Made by a program: the position numbers and the translations under genes | Assembly: GCA_012845835.1 (NCBI GenBank) | Contig: JABAKD010000025.1 | Coordinates: 11,167,264-11,231,263 of the forward strand | Length of the DNA: 64,000 nt | Source: Undaria pinnatifida | Taxonomy: Eukaryota; Sar; Phaeophyceae; Laminariales; Alariaceae | Direction of reading: 5' to 3' | Shown: positions 41,716 to 54,899 of the stretch, piece by piece | Layout: each line of letters opens with the position of its first letter | How positions within the stretch are numbered: the first letter of the stretch is position 1 | Notes under the pieces: model-generated | Seen by the model: only the letters and a program-made list of their open reading frames with translations | Told to the model about the DNA's origin: nothing | Databases searched by the model: none

Positions 41716-44700
41716 TTAGCACTGGTCAGCCCCCGTGAACGCTTCTCCGCTGCACCTCTTGCTGTTCACGAAGAAAGACCCGTCCGTTTCGAGCCTGATC
41801 GTCTCGCCTTTCATTAGACGGAACTCGTAGGCCTCGTTCTCTGGGAAAGCCACAGCCTCCTGAAAACGAAAGTAAATGAAAACCGGCAATGGGAGGGTCA
41901 GCATACACGTACCTTACCGATGTAGGGTCAGTCATTTCTGCCTTCTACCTGGTATATGTAAATAATCCTTGCTGTAGTCGGCCCTCCTCAACTGAAAGTC
42001 CGCTTGTAGTGGCTTCATATTTCCGGGAAAAAGAGGAAACACGGTCCAAACGGGGAATGCCGTCCGCACGGGTTCGAAAACACCGCTTGGTCATTATTAA
42101 TTGCGTAACTTCACCTGCTGCAAAATCCGCACCGCGACCGTCTCTCCGAGGGTCAACCCTTCCTGGCCGTCGATCCTCCAGTGAACGCCGCACATTTGCC
42201 TGGAAATCGTAGTATAGCAAATCACGGGCAAGGACGATGCAGGTCACGGTTATGTTGACGCAAGACCCTCTTAGCATACTGTGTGTGGCCGCATCTGGAG
42301 ATGCAAGACGTGACCAAGTCGTAGGTATACAGCCGCATAAGATCCCTTCTTCAAACCAGGGCCCGTGCATACTTTGTCCGTGCTTGCTGTACCTGCCGAA
42401 TGCGACGTTGACAGCCATTTTGTTGATTTCTCCCTCGTACGTCAAGCAGTCTTTGCCGGTGTAGGGCAGAAGGTTCAGCCCTTCGTCGTCGGGAAACACG
42501 GGGTCCTCGATGCACGAAGCACCCCTCTCCAGTCCAACAAGGGCCTGCGGCGTATGGTGGTGATTCGAAGCTGTCGTTAGGGAGATGCCAACCAACTTCT
42601 GTAATTGATCAAATCATACACGTCGTCTTGGTTTCAGTTCACGGTACTAATGTTGTCCCTCTGGTCTGCTGTACGTGCACGATGTTAGGAACTGTCTAAA
42701 TTGTCGTGTAGCCGCAAACATGCAATGCGTACACTCTAGCAAGTGAACGCCGGAAAGTGACAAATGATTGAATCACGTTTGCAGAGATATCAGTGTGTCC
42801 CAGAACTACGTTCGCTGTTAACACAGAGCGTCTGGACAACGTCCGCCTTGGTTAGCAGATGACGACCGGTTTACAACGTAACGATACAGCGTGTTCGAAA
42901 TACAAAGGGGTCGAGTACACACAATGTTAGCGCACACGTCTATCGCAAGGCACTCGGCCCCAAGCCTTGCCTAGAAAGCACACGAGAGGATTAGTGTGGA
43001 TCATTTGAGTTGAAACCGACCTCTTTCTAAAGCAATCGTACTTGTTTTCGTTGGCATTTTGAGCAAGACCTTGAGGCGGAGGTCCTTCTATCTATTCGTG
43101 AATATATCCTATGGTGTATATGTGGCAAGGTTCGACCACGTCCTGACCCCACTCTGACATGGCCGCCGTGGTGTTCGTGGCGTTAGGTACCAGCGACCGT
43201 AGTGGGTGTTATTTATCTTCATCTCACCTTGAGTACCGTTGCAAAGGCGCCGTTCTGAACAGCGTGGCCGGATGGGTACGATGGGTGAGTTGGCGATCCC
43301 TCGTTGACAGCCTGCGAAACCAAAAATCACATAACAGCACAGTAAGAATAGGTGTGCACAGGTCCTAATCCGGCCAATGTTCCTACTCAGTTGATATATG
43401 AGCGCATCTTTCAAACGCGTATGCTACTAGACGGCACACTCCACCGCTCCGCAAAGGCCAACATCTCGGGCGAGACAGCGAGCGTTTCCGTGGCTCACGG
43501 ATGTAGTGGGTGTCATTTATGTTGCTGAAATGTTTTCCTATTGTAAGCTGTCAGGCACGGTTCAACATTTCCTCATGTAGCTGTTCTTGCAGAAAATAAA
43601 TGCGGACGTGTTCGCACACCGATATAAACGTGGGTTCGATTTTGAGAGGGTTCGAGAGGGTGTCCAAGCGCTTGAGACTACCCTTGAGATTACCCGGGGA
43701 TTAGTCAACAGTTGAGATTGAGGCCACGATGCCACCTCCCAAAACCAGCAATTGCCGTAAACGGCGTTTCATGGCTGTTAAACACGAGGAACGATCCTAT
43801 GGATGAAAAATATCCACGTATATCTATTTGTTACAAAGGAATACCGAACGACGACACCTAGGCGGCACGGGGAACCGTATTCAAGACGATGTGGCCGGAA
43901 GCTGGGTCCAAAACGGGCGAATTTAGCAAATACAAATGGGGGGGGCGACCGTACAACAACTTGTGAACGGATGAATGGTGGAGACACCCGCCACCTTCAA
44001 CGCGTTCTTCCCCGCATTGGTGTTGTGGTGAACAAGATCGGCACAGACACACCAACTCGGGCATCTTCAACCGAGACAAGCGCGGGCGCAATTACATATG
44101 GCTGTGTGGTGCATACTGCAGAGCCGCGTGAGTGGTCATGTGCATCTCGACACGCCCGGCACCTACTGCACGTACCACTCAATAGCAGAGTGATATTGCA
44201 ACTCACCATCGGTAGGAGGTAGGTGCGCCCGCGTCTCCCCCTCTTTCCGTTGATCTCTACATTCCGCTTCCGCACCCTCCTGAGCAACTCCCTGTTGTTG
44301 AGGAGCGACTTGTCGAATTCTACATCAAGATCGCCGTAGATGACATTGTGGAGGGTTCCAGCGACGGCCTGGCACGCCAATTGTTCCACAAATAGCAGCA
44401 GAGCGCGAGGGAGTGGGATGACATTTGGCGGGTAAAGTATTCGGTTAATCGACAATGGATTGCCTGGGTCCGCTTATATTACACCCAGGGAGATCGTCAA
44501 CAAATGAGTTCTCGTTGGAAAGGGCTAGACAGATCAAGAACAGACGCGAAAATCTGAATCAGTTCCTGCAATCAAAGCCAATTTTGTTACGATATATAAA
44601 CACGTTGCAGCGGGGGGGGGGGGGGGCGTCCGTCTTCCATGCCGTTCGATTTATTTCGTTAGTCCGCTTCGGTTTGTTGGTGAAATCTCACCTCCGGGCG

Positions 44701-47700
44701 AGCGAACAGGTGCACGTTCCACTTCTGGTACCACGAGGATCGCATGGCCAGCTCGGCGTTCCCGACGATCCTCATAACGTGAGACACGCCGTAGTTGACG
44801 AACCCAACCTGGCGGCCGCTCTCGTCGTAAGGACCGTTGAAGCCAGGGCGGCTGATTGCTCCTTCTTCGATAAGAATCAGTGCGGCTCGGTACGCCTCCC
44901 TGCCAATCGAGAATTTTTATCACATGGTTACGTATTCATCGCAGTCGAACGGAGCAGGGCATCGCTGTTGATCGCTGTCCCCAACGAATCAGAACATCGC
45001 TGGAACGTTCGGTCACTTAGTGTCAAGCACAACGGATTGTGGGTATTCGTGGAGTCTCAGTCACCTACAGGCGAACAATGATGATGCCTGGGAAACGTTG
45101 TGTATCGTTATGCTAAAGAGTTTTGTTCGAGTCCTTCTCGCCAAGGAGGGGTAATGGTGACTGCCGAGACCTCTCAAACCAAGACACACACCCTTGGTTG
45201 AGAGATTATGGCGAAGCAGGAGTACCAAATACAGTCCGAAACCACAAACGCACTCACGTGTTGATGGTGTCGGTGACTACCAGCCTTGAGAGATCGCGGG
45301 AATTGCGGATGTACCGCTTAATAGAGTCTTCCTCCTCCGGCGAGTCCGGCTTGCCACCGTTCTGTTAAAATTGTGAGGGAAGTCAGGAAGAGACTCTGGT
45401 TAAGGTAAGAGCACGAATCGGCGAGATCAGAGCGGGCACAGTCTCATAGCCGTCGAGCAGTCCACCAGACAAATGGCGCACTGCTTCCTATGCCAATCGT
45501 CACTATGGTGCGAAGCTCAATATTCTCACATCGATCTATCTTCTCATTTTGTCGGGGGTAAACGACACGCTTGCGGTTCTGATAGATGTCAAGCTGCGGC
45601 AGGATTCCGGCGTACGATATGTGATGCATTGTACACACCAAACCCCAGGTGGCACTAGTGCTTGTTTACTTGTTGAAGCCTAAAAACAACACGACTGTGT
45701 ATCGATGAAGCCCTGCCCAACGGCGGATTTCAGGCGTTCCAAAGGATGCAGAGGAATAACACAGGGACGAATCACGCTCTTGTGTTGATTGGTTTAAACT
45801 CGTACGGCTCCGCCCCAACAACGACCAATCGAGTTGCGTGAATGCCCATAACGGACCCAATCAACCGTCAAAAAATTTGTATTCGTTCGAATGTTGCTAT
45901 CGGATGAGCCTTTTGTCTAAAACATTGAGAGAGCTACATTTTCTCGTCCATCCCCCCCCCATCCATTCCGGGTGCAGCTCCCGCGCCGAGAATCGTAACC
46001 GGTGCACACGCAGCTCATTTCCGGTCATTATATACTTTATGTGCGTCCGCAAACCTGTATGCGAAGCCATTCGTCGTAGTCGACCATGTAGTCCACTCCG
46101 GACGCAAAAGTCGTCTGCTGCGGCGTTACCGTGATGGAGTCAATAATGAAGTCCTTCACCAGCAGCTGTTTGAGCGCAAAACCATGGGCAACAGGTGAAT
46201 GATCGAGGGGACATGTTACTCAGCGCGGTACCTTCGTTAGCCTGTAAATCATATACATGCCGGAAGAAGATGCCCACGCAGTAGCTCAACCTTGACCAAC
46301 ATCACGCGTTGTCAGGCATGGCTAAATACCATTATAAAATGAGCACCAGCGCCGATGTCCGCACGTTAGCGATGGTTGTCTGCCGCGGGGTCTTCCTTTT
46401 CGATTCTCCGATCAAACTCGTTAAGTGAGCGAGGTACGAACCGTCGCGCGAGACCACGACGTTAACTTCAACCAACGAAGCAATACAGTCCTGAATGAAA
46501 CAAATCAGGCGTGGGGTAAGATCCGAAGAATGAACTACAACATGAACAGGCTGCTACACCGTACCTGGGAAATGAAGGGTCCTGTCTCGACACCGACCGC
46601 AGAAGACCGGAACAGCTGCGACTGCGGATCCGCTTTGCCATTGCTTCCGACGGCCACCCCGTTCATGTTGGCAAAACCCGGCATCGTGGCCAAGTTGTCT
46701 GTCAAAACCAGTAATAGGTTCAAACGGTTATACCCCAAATAAAGTAACCGTCGTTGGTCAGCATGTTACAAACACGATTGTATGTCAAAATAGCAATATC
46801 TGGTAGTCGGTTTATGTTAGTTTCGTCGAACGATTCGCAGAACACATGGCCACAATCGCCGACCTTGGGTGCCATACACCGCAGAGTAGCATCAACTACT
46901 GCCTGAGTTGACATTTCACTCGTAATGACACGTGCATAAATATTGAACGTGAATATTCTTAGTACAGAATTTATGGGTGCGAGCCCACAATGCTCGATTA
47001 GTATACAATCGCGTGATCTGGCCGGTAGTGTATCCTGATTCCCAAGAGCGTCGCAAGGCGATGTCACTGCGCAGGCAATCTCTATGGTGGTGGAAAGTCC
47101 AGTGGGTAGGCAAATAGAACTTGTCGAGATGTCTTGCTCGGCTTCTCACAAGTACCACACACGCATCGTCTTGCTCCCCTCGAGTGCCAAGGGGTAGGTG
47201 TCCCGGATAGAAGGAAAAGCGAGGAGTTAGACGGGGACCGATCTCCGGCATTTTAGTATCCCGAAACAACAACGTAAGAAACATTTCGTTGGAACTCCTA
47301 TCTCTCACTCTCACATATGTGTCGAGTAAGAAAACATAATCAACAGGTAGCTTTTGCACTTTAAGGCTTCGAAACCGGAACTCCGCATTGCTGACGAAAG
47401 AACTAATGTTTAACGGTGTAGCGAATTGTCGTCTCGTGCTTCATTCCATTTTGGCTTTTTTCATGGGAAATATGGTGTAGCGGTACCTGCTGCGGCCACG
47501 GTTGCCTCGTCTTCGCCGTACTTGGAGAACGGCACGTCCCTTGTCAAGGCCATCCAGTACAGCTCCGCCATTTGAGCGGCCTGAGGCGGAATCGAAAACA
47601 TACGTTCGATCCAGGGTACGCTCAGACGGTATCTAACCACCAATGTTTCGACAAGGATGAACCTAAACATTCCGCGGCTCCACACGGAAGAAGCTCTATA

Positions 47701-50334
47701 CCCCACGCGACAACTCTTTTCGAAACAAACATGTAACAATGTTTCCGCGTTCATCCATCATCACCGCGGACCGTCTCATCGTCTATGTTCACCTAAAACA
47801 TTGTTATAACCCACAAATTCAAGTGGAACCCAGACAATGTGTGGAGCAGGTCCTCGGTTGATCAGGCCCATCAGGGAAGCGCCAAACGCCGCTACCTCAA
47901 TCCTAGTCTTCGTCGAAGCACACCGTTTGTTAGACACATTCGGGCAATAAGGCTAACAGACAACCAGACAATGTCTATGTCTCTTGAAAAAGAAACGATA
48001 CACACGCGACGGACGACGTCGGTTCAATCCACCTCATGGGATGCAAGTGGCAGAGTCTAACCAGAATACTTGTTAAAGATAACAGCTACGGCGCCAAACG
48101 AATCCAACCTTTCCCACAACTCACCAGGTCCTCGGAGTTGATGGCTGAAGCACTAGGGATTACCAAGGCAGAGCTGTTGTGAATTCCGGCCGTTCGCGGA
48201 AAGCCAGGACCGAAGGACGAGAAGAAGAGATGGAAAAAGAGGACAAATTTCCGTACCATATTGGTCGCCAACGATGCATATTGTCAGTGTCGTTGTACAG
48301 AGGAAGATTTCCGCGATGCGGCAAGCGAAGTCGCCCGCGTCGTAGAGTTCGTCAAACCGCCGGATGGAATGGACCAGACGAGGACAGGCACGATGCGAGC
48401 GAGACAGCAACGGATTGACAAGAAGAGTTACCGACAGGGAAGGATGGAGGGGGCAAAATGACGAGTTAACTGCAAACGATAGACAGAGGAGGCCCGGCGT
48501 TGGGTACGAGTAGTACAGCAGGTCAGTGGGGGTAAATACCGGGTCAGGAAGGAAAACATCCTGGCCTTTGCAAGGTGCGTCGTGTGTCTTGAAGAGGCTC
48601 CACCTTTGAAGTCCACACACCGTGAAAGGCAACATGGTTGCACTTTGAGGCGGACCGCAACGTGCGCCGTCATTGTGCCAGCTCAATATCGATCTTAACT
48701 TCATTTTTTTACCGGGGTGGCACACGACCTCGTTAGGCGCCAATGATGGCTGGGGTCACAACTTCTTTTGCTGTTGACTTTAGCAGTGAGATATATGAAG
48801 ACCAACCAGTTTTCATTACACTCAGGAGTAACAGGTCTCTAGTGTGTAGCTTCTTTATACATCAGCTACACAAGTAGGGTGTTCCTGCTTTCACTTCGTC
48901 AATGGATTAGCGAGATGTCTAAATCATACAAGGAGGATGCATGGTGCCGACCACAATATTACCTGGCGGGTCCTGCCATATTGACCGCGAGGCCTCCAAG
49001 AGGGTTTACGAGGAAGCCGTCCTCGTCTCCGGCCGGCACCTTCTCGCACGTGTCGAAGTCGCCTTCGGAAACACACTCGATCAGGGCGTCGAAGGCATCG
49101 CTGTCCACCTGGAGCGTGGCAGGTGTAGGAACGACATCATCAAGAAATTCGATACACGGCGCGGAGAAACGGTTCAGCAATGGCGCTAGCTGGACAATCA
49201 TATTCGCGAAGACTAAAATACATACATTTGTAGAACACATGCATGGTATGGTATTGCGCCTTTGTGTAGTGGTCGCTCGCGTAGATATGGAGGCAAAAGG
49301 CAGTCATAGACCCTCGGGTGCAACCGTCATCCCCCTACCGTCGTTCACTTTACCTTGCACGTTACTTTTAGGTACTGCTAGTACTTGAAGAGCACCTACA
49401 GCAGATAGGATATACCGGCCCGGCATTTTCAATCCCCAAGCCTCGCAGGGTTACTGTCTCCATTTTCACGACCTACATAATTACCCCACAGGGGGTTTTA
49501 CCTGTCCAAGGCTGTCGTGGGGCAGTGACTTGTGGAACGTGGCGGCGGAGGAGCGGTCTCCGTTGTTGACGTGTACCGTACGCTCTGACGCCGTGAACTC
49601 GGTCTCGGCCCAATCGGTCCGCTGGGTCAACACGTTGGCAGCTCTCTCGGCGGGCTGTTCGACACACGTAAACGGATAGGATAATAGCGGGAACACCAAA
49701 CTTCAATTTTGAACAAAACACGACCATAGTCGGGCAAGCCTTCCGCCGTCTCTAAGTCCTAAAGAAAGGCTGTGGCGCACGATGCCTGTTGATTTAACGT
49801 AGAGGTACAATACCGTGGCATTCCGGGTAGTTGTTTCGGTTTGTCTCACATTGATCACTGCCTACCATGTATAATTGGAAAAAGTGTTGATGATGCTTTA
49901 TCAAGGAAGTATTAAGGAGTACGTTGACATCCAGGTTTGGCGGTATCATGAACAAGTTGTACCGAGGAGCGAACATGTGCCTTATGTTGCCGCAGTTTAT
50001 TCCCTACTGCGGTAACCGCTGCAGACGCTATTCCAGCCGAAACCAAATGCTACCATCGCGTTGACAGTACAATACACATTCATAGAGTGTCGGTACTCAC
50101 CGTTCCATTAACATCGAGGGCATCATCTGTCACAGGTTTGGGACGAGGGTGCCTTCGAAGACGGCGCGAGCCATTGCTGTCCAACGTGTTTGTGGAGGGT
50201 GATTCGGCCGCATCCACGCCTCCAGTTGGGCCGTTATCATTCCCGTCGTGTCGTAGGGGTTCCCCGTTGGAACTGGGAAACAGCCCCAGAGCGATTACGG
50301 CTATAGCACCGGCAGATCCCGCAAGCCCCTTCAT
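41716..50334 (-). CDS. Vanadium-dependent haloperoxidase (bromoperoxidase type), 14 exons
   Basis: Exons on the minus strand: 50334-50101, 49654-49502, 49108-48963, 48173-48125, 47580-47487, 46698-46565, 46165-46055, 45361-45258, 44899-44692, 44368-44207, 43311-43228, 42544-42393, 42199-42115 and 41859-41716 (stop TAA). The total is 1860 bp and 619 residues. All junctions are GT-AG and phases match. The enzyme oxidises halides with hydrogen peroxide using vanadate and acts in iodine/bromine metabolism and defence. Vanadate ligands by family alignment: W398 and K401 and R409 (SSWYQKWNVHLFARPE), S479-G480-H481 (HPSYPSGHA), R544 and H550 (GRQMCGVHWR). H550 would bind vanadium. N-terminal signal peptide (MKGLAGSAGAIAVIALGLF), then a propeptide with a basic cleavage-like site RRLRRHPRP near residue 60. 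FHKSLPHDSLGQ and GVETGPFISQ are family hallmarks. The start is chosen because it gives the signal peptide. No inactivating change was seen, so it is probably functional. Confidence 0.93.
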
Positions 50335-50703
50335 CGTGCTTGTTGATTTCTTCCTTAAGACGTACCCGTTGTCAGCTACTATTACCTGAGCGGAAAACAG
50401 GGAACACCGGTGACGTTAAGCGAAAATATTTGTCTTTTGCGTGGGGAGAGCTCGTCTCATCGAATTGTGTACACGTGAAACATTTTTGATCTGCCCTCTT
50501 GTCAATCTATCCCCACGCTCTACTTCGTTTGCCGTACCAGATATGCTTCGGAGTAGGGGTTCGAGCAGCCGAGATATTTGAAGTGTAACAGTTTCATAAC
50601 CCAGCCCCCTTGCCCAAGTACGTCGCGGCACAGTGCGGCAATGACAATTTGACACGGCGTGGGTTACACAGTTGATATATATCGCGCCTACGATATGCGG
50701 TGC
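50335..50703. promoter_or_regulatory. presumed 5' flank of the haloperoxidase gene
   Basis: A TATA-like TGATATATATCG sits at 50673-50684, about 340 bp upstream of the ATG. The region between has no other ORF. Promoter status is inferred from position only. Confidence 0.25.
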
Positions 50704-51444
50704 TCATAGCGGCAAGCGTAGCGGTGCGTAGGACTTTATACTAGAAAAAAACTCATGTACATCGTGGTAAGAAATTTGCACTCGCCCTCTACTAAGCCTT
50801 ATCCCATCGGACAATGAAACAGTAAGCCGCAATTTTCCCTTGACCTTTTCAGTTCGCTGACGTAAATCTCGACCGGTGGCAGCCAAGAACATCGAAAGCT
50901 ATTCCTTCCCTGAACTGTCGGCATAATTTCCCAGTCTATTTGTTTCTCGTTTGGTATCATATGACGTTTGGCCGGAGGCTCTATATCCAACGGAGTTATT
51001 TGCAATGCCTGCTTCCGAATCTGAGACGTGGTGTACCCGCATGCACCCTTCGGGTATCTCACCAGATAATAACTTTTGCTTAGTGGAACGCTTCAATACC
51101 AGGTCCACTCAGATCCACTCACCTAACTCGATATATTGAAGGCAGGACGTTATTGCGCCTAGAAAGTCGATGTTTTCCCCTCGAGTGACGGCAGGCAATT
51201 GCTTGCTCTGGATGCAACTGGTCGGTGGTGACTGTGGAATGACAACGGTGGGCTCGAAACCACGTCGATATATACCCGTCAGGGTTGAGGGCCATCTGCC
51301 ACAACCATGTGGAAGTATGCAAGATATAGTCTTGCAAGCTTCCGGGGATAGAGGCATCAATGCGCTCTGGGGCCTTATCCGTTTTGTGGTTTGGGGTTCA
51401 ATCTCAAAGGAAACGGAGAATAAACTATGCATCACTGCGAACAT
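50704..51444 (-). pseudogene. possible decayed gene in one interrupted frame
   Basis: A single minus-strand frame of 247 codons is interrupted by only two stops (near 51109 and 50897), which is unusual by chance. No domain is recognised. A plus-strand frame of 133 codons (51170-51571) overlaps it, so the coding strand is uncertain. The segment lies just outside the inverted repeat. Confidence 0.25.
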
Positions 51445-51507
51445 GTGCGCATGTCGTTCTGTTCATGATACGTCCGAACGCCTTAACCTCTTGCAATCTG
51501 AATCCAC

Positions 51508-51882
51508 ATGTTCTCGGGAACTAAATGCTGGGAAATTGCGTGCGATAAAGATTGCAGTTGGACCGAAATAAACTGGTTGACTCGCTCAGGTTTGTATATT
51601 TGTGTGCTACGTATGGACTGCTATACAGTTCGTGCGTATATCGTGGCCTGTGGTTCCAGGCCGAAGCTAACACTATTCGTTCGCGACTTCCGACGCAAGG
51701 ATAGCTCGATGGCTCCCGTGTCAATTCTCAGGGATGCCGTGGACGGTAACTATTCAACACTGCGCATTGGTTGGTTTTTGGTGGGGGGTGAGAAACATCA
51801 GGCAGATGGGTGGTTCCGGTATCTTTCAGATCTCGCCATGAGTACACACTCAGATTGTACATTTGTGGCGTATAAACTGTAG
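51508..51882 (+). CDS. hypothetical ORF in the left arm
   Basis: 125 codons. The part from LTRSGLYICVLRMDCY to the stop is also open in the right arm (63928-63623), with about seven substitutions. A possible acceptor (GATTCAG at 51898) leads to a further conserved frame, which encodes RWDTYLDTTEWIVACYKCQ and stops at 52036. In the right arm that exon has a premature stop. No known domain. Confidence 0.3.
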   Translation: MFSGTKCWEIACDKDCSWTEINWLTRSGLYICVLRMDCYTVRAYIVACGSRPKLTLFVRDFRRKDSSMAPVSILRDAVDGNYSTLRIGWFLVGGEKHQADGWFRYLSDLAMSTHSDCTFVAYKL

Positions 51883-53179
51883 ATACTATGATTCAGTTCA
51901 CCTCGACTAGTCCTAAAAGTACAAGTATGCCTCTCCGATTAGTGCACATGCTTCCTCGTTGGGATACATACTTGGACACCACAGAGTGGATCGTGGCCTG
52001 CTACAAGTGCCAGGCCAGAGCCAAAATGACTTTTTAGCGGGGATAAGTTGTGGAATATTACCTTGACGGCTTCTCGTTCTAATGAAAAAGATATTAACGC
52101 GAAGAACAACAATACGCTTCACACATTGAAGGAGGAGGGTGCTGAAGTGTAGCTACACGTTCACGGCCTCATTCACATGGGAATCGTTTACATCGGATTT
52201 GTAACACCTGACTATCTCGTAGTGTATAGAGCATACAATACCAACTGCTACAGTGTTGAGCCATCATCGTGAGGTTCATGTGCGTTTCTTGTATCCTGAG
52301 GCAAAGGTAAATATTTTGTACCGGTATAGACTATGGGTAGGTCAGTTCGATGTAGAGCCTATACCAGGAAAACTCATCATGCGTATTGCTATCTAAAGTC
52401 TACTGTGTTTTTTCCCTTCAGCAACCTCCTGTCTCGTGGCCGAGATTCGGAGTCATATTCCAGGCCCTTCGTCTGCCCTTCACACTAAGGTGGACGGCAT
52501 CACCACCTGTAGCTTTGCGTTTTCTTTCTTCGTATCGTCCGGGGTCGGAACAGGTGCTCGAAATGTGCACGCTTCTACTCTGCCTACAAGGGGTAGGTAA
52601 TATTTCATAGTTTTCTACATCATCCACAAATTGCTTTAATTGAGCTTAAACTTGTTTCTGTAAATCTTTTGGTTGGGTTCAACTTTGTCTGTTCGTGCCC
52701 CCCCATGACTCCACGTAGCCCTCTCACCCCGGCAGTTGCTGCAGAAGAGCGTTACATTTTTGCTTCTCATCGAAGTAACTCTATATTGAATTACCAACCG
52801 GGTAGTATATGTGATACATTCCTGTATTCTGCACAATAGCTGCTATTCGCTATACTCTGTGAACTCGTATCAGTATAGTACGGCGGAGATAGCCACCCGG
52901 GACGACATAATTGGGGGTGGACCAGTTCTCCAGCCCGAGCACCGTGGACGCCGAGTGGGTGGAATGCATACTCAACTGCTGTTGAAACCATTATGTACAC
53001 CATGAAGTACGCGTACATATATATTTTTTGTTGTTCGTTCTCTGAGAGAAGGTTGTCGTTTGTCGGAAACTACGGGCTCAAGATGAAAGGTCAAGTTCGG
53101 AAATTGAAACCCATGTTCTTCGCGCAGAAATAGGGTGTTGTGTTGTAGACTATATATTTTTGCCCATACATACCAGGTA

Positions 53180-53380
53180 TAATCTAATATTATCTTCGCA
53201 ACGACTTCCAATCCTCTTTGTCCCTCGCCTTTACGGTACTTGCGTTCATTTTCATTGCCGGATTGATGCATGTGAGTTACACACGCTCCTTCGAGTACTG
53301 GTGTGTAATGATTTGTGGCGTCCCAGGTAACCGACAGCACTTACCTGCATGCAGTACTATTCAACCATAACAGTAGTTTC
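53180..53380 (+). CDS. hypothetical membrane-segment ORF in the left arm
   Basis: Encodes LAFTVLAFIFIAGLMHVSYT followed by FEYWCVMICGVPG, with one strongly hydrophobic helix. The right arm encodes the same segment on the opposite strand (62330-62131). A one-base C-run difference shifts the upstream frame between arms. The antisense frame from 53562 (MAKPTYSKGWKHRDVFKG) is also conserved and ends at a strong GTAAGT donor, so the coding strand is unresolved. Confidence 0.25.
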
Positions 53381-53689
53381 GCTGTCGTGCGTGAAGACGT
53401 ACCGGCGACTACATGATAAACACGCCGTGAGCTCGTTGTGGAACGTGCGCCTACAACAACGTGTACCTGCTCAATCGTTATATTAAAAATATCATTCCAT
53501 GATGTCGACCCCTTGAAGACGTCACGATGTTTCCAACCCTTCGAGTAGGTTGGTTTTGCCATACTGCTGTATACATATTCCCCCTGCTGATATAAATATT
53601 TTCTGCAAAACGTCTAAAAAAACTCGATAGTTTCTAGCGTTGAAAACAACGCAAAACAAACTCATATTACCTATAGAGTCCAATGTAGG

Positions 53690-54470
53690 TTCATCTTTGA
53701 TCTCATAGCGGGGGCGTATTAAATATTACATGTCAACCTAAACCTCTTGAACCCCCCCCGTTTTTTTTTTTTTTTTTCTCGCTCTTTCTTGCTTAAACGC
53801 CCCACCCAATCAATATCAGAGTAATAAACACTTCCACGCCCTGGATATCGCCTTAATATCTTTTGAGAGCCGTCCATGCCGCTACTGCAATTCCCACCCC
53901 CCCACCGCCCGCAACGCCCCCTCCTTCCCCACCACCCGCACTACCGCCTAGACATGGCACCACGCGTATAGCAAACCCCTGCAGCTATGTGACCTAGAGA
54001 CATCCCGCCTCGCCCCCCGTCCCCCCGCCACATTCCCCCCCCCTCCCCCACAAGGAGGATGTATAGTTTCCACGCACACATTGAGCTGCCCCACCCGTGC
54101 CCTTCCCCTCCTCCCCCCCTCCCGTCCCCCTTTTGAACAAAATCAGGCCGCCCATAAAAAACTCCGCTATCCCATCACCGGTTATTCGACTTACAGGATT
54201 CACTTGATAAACGGATGCATTTCCTTCAACAGCTGTCAGATTTTGTCCCCCTCAGAAAACGGTTTTTATATTTTCCGTGCGAAGACTGCCTAACATCAAC
54301 CTGTTGACCCCGATATAGCTACGCTGTGGTTGCAAGGGGAGTCGCCGACCTATATCCTTAATGAGGACACACAACCCGTAATACGCGCGATCGGAGTATC
54401 ACACACAGCTTGCAAATATAAGTTTCGACAAAATATTCGATCTCACAGCAGGAGTGTATTTGAATTTTTG
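53690..54470 (+). repeat. R1/R3 dispersed repeat, most complete plus-orientation copy
   Basis: Shows the whole unit: ACCTCTTGAACCCCCCCC then a T-run, the R3 module (AATATCAGAGTAATAAACAC), the C-rich body, a GGTTATTCGACTTACAGGAT module, and the tip ending CTCACAGCAGGAGTGTATTT at an AT-rich edge. The length is about 780 bp. No ORF of interest. Confidence 0.8.
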
Positions 54471-54857
54471 AATTAATGTATGTTCGACTCTCCTCGGCGT
54501 TCGGCAAAGGAAGGACACACATGCGAACGAGAAACGAGGATGAGGAACAGCCCTTTATCTGCTCCTATTCCACTTTTTCTTGTTTTTCTTCATTCATCCT
54601 ATATTGTACTATCCTCGCACTACTACTGTGCTCCCTCCAAGTAGTATCATCTCAGATGGGGGATCGCTTAGAGGGCCCCGCTTCCCCCTCTTGACTACGC
54701 AATACGTGCCTTGATTGTTGTCGCGAGAAGTACTCAAGTTTTTCTTCCCTCGTCGATTCGCGTCGAATTGTACCTGCCCACGCATCTAGGTGCTCTTAGT
54801 AGTAGTTAGATTTTTTTTTTTTTTTGCATTTATTTTTGCAACTAAAAAAGAAAAAAT

Positions 54858-54899
54858 CTCACCACGGTTGGAATCGAACTCAACGACCAACCCTACTTA
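54858..54899 (-). other. tRNA-like 3' end with Pol III terminator, next to the foldback element
   Basis: The minus strand reads GTTGAGTTCGATTCCAACC (box B-like, T-arm with one bulged base), then GTGGTGAGA and TTTTTTC, a good RNA polymerase III terminator. Beyond the other end of the foldback element (58084-58104, minus strand) is TAGCGCAGCTGGTTGCC, a good match to box A. Acceptor and D-stem pairing fail when the halves are joined, so this is tRNA-like at best. Confidence 0.3.

Larger units (their letters stand above)
51505..53690 (+). repeat. Left arm of a 2.2-kb inverted repeat
   Basis: The reverse complement of 61805-64000 aligns along its whole length with about 90 percent identity and small indels. 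Position 51505 pairs with the last base of the window, so the true outer end is not known. The inner end is near ACGCAAAACAAAC (53650-53665). Confidence 0.9.

Noticed and set aside
44455-45081. 208-codon plus-strand ORF
   Set aside because: It lies antisense to haloperoxidase exon 9 (44692-44899). The spliced minus-strand gene explains the conservation.
48153-48743. 196-codon minus-strand ORF
   Set aside because: Only its last 16 codons' worth of DNA, in another frame, is haloperoxidase exon 4. The rest is intron.
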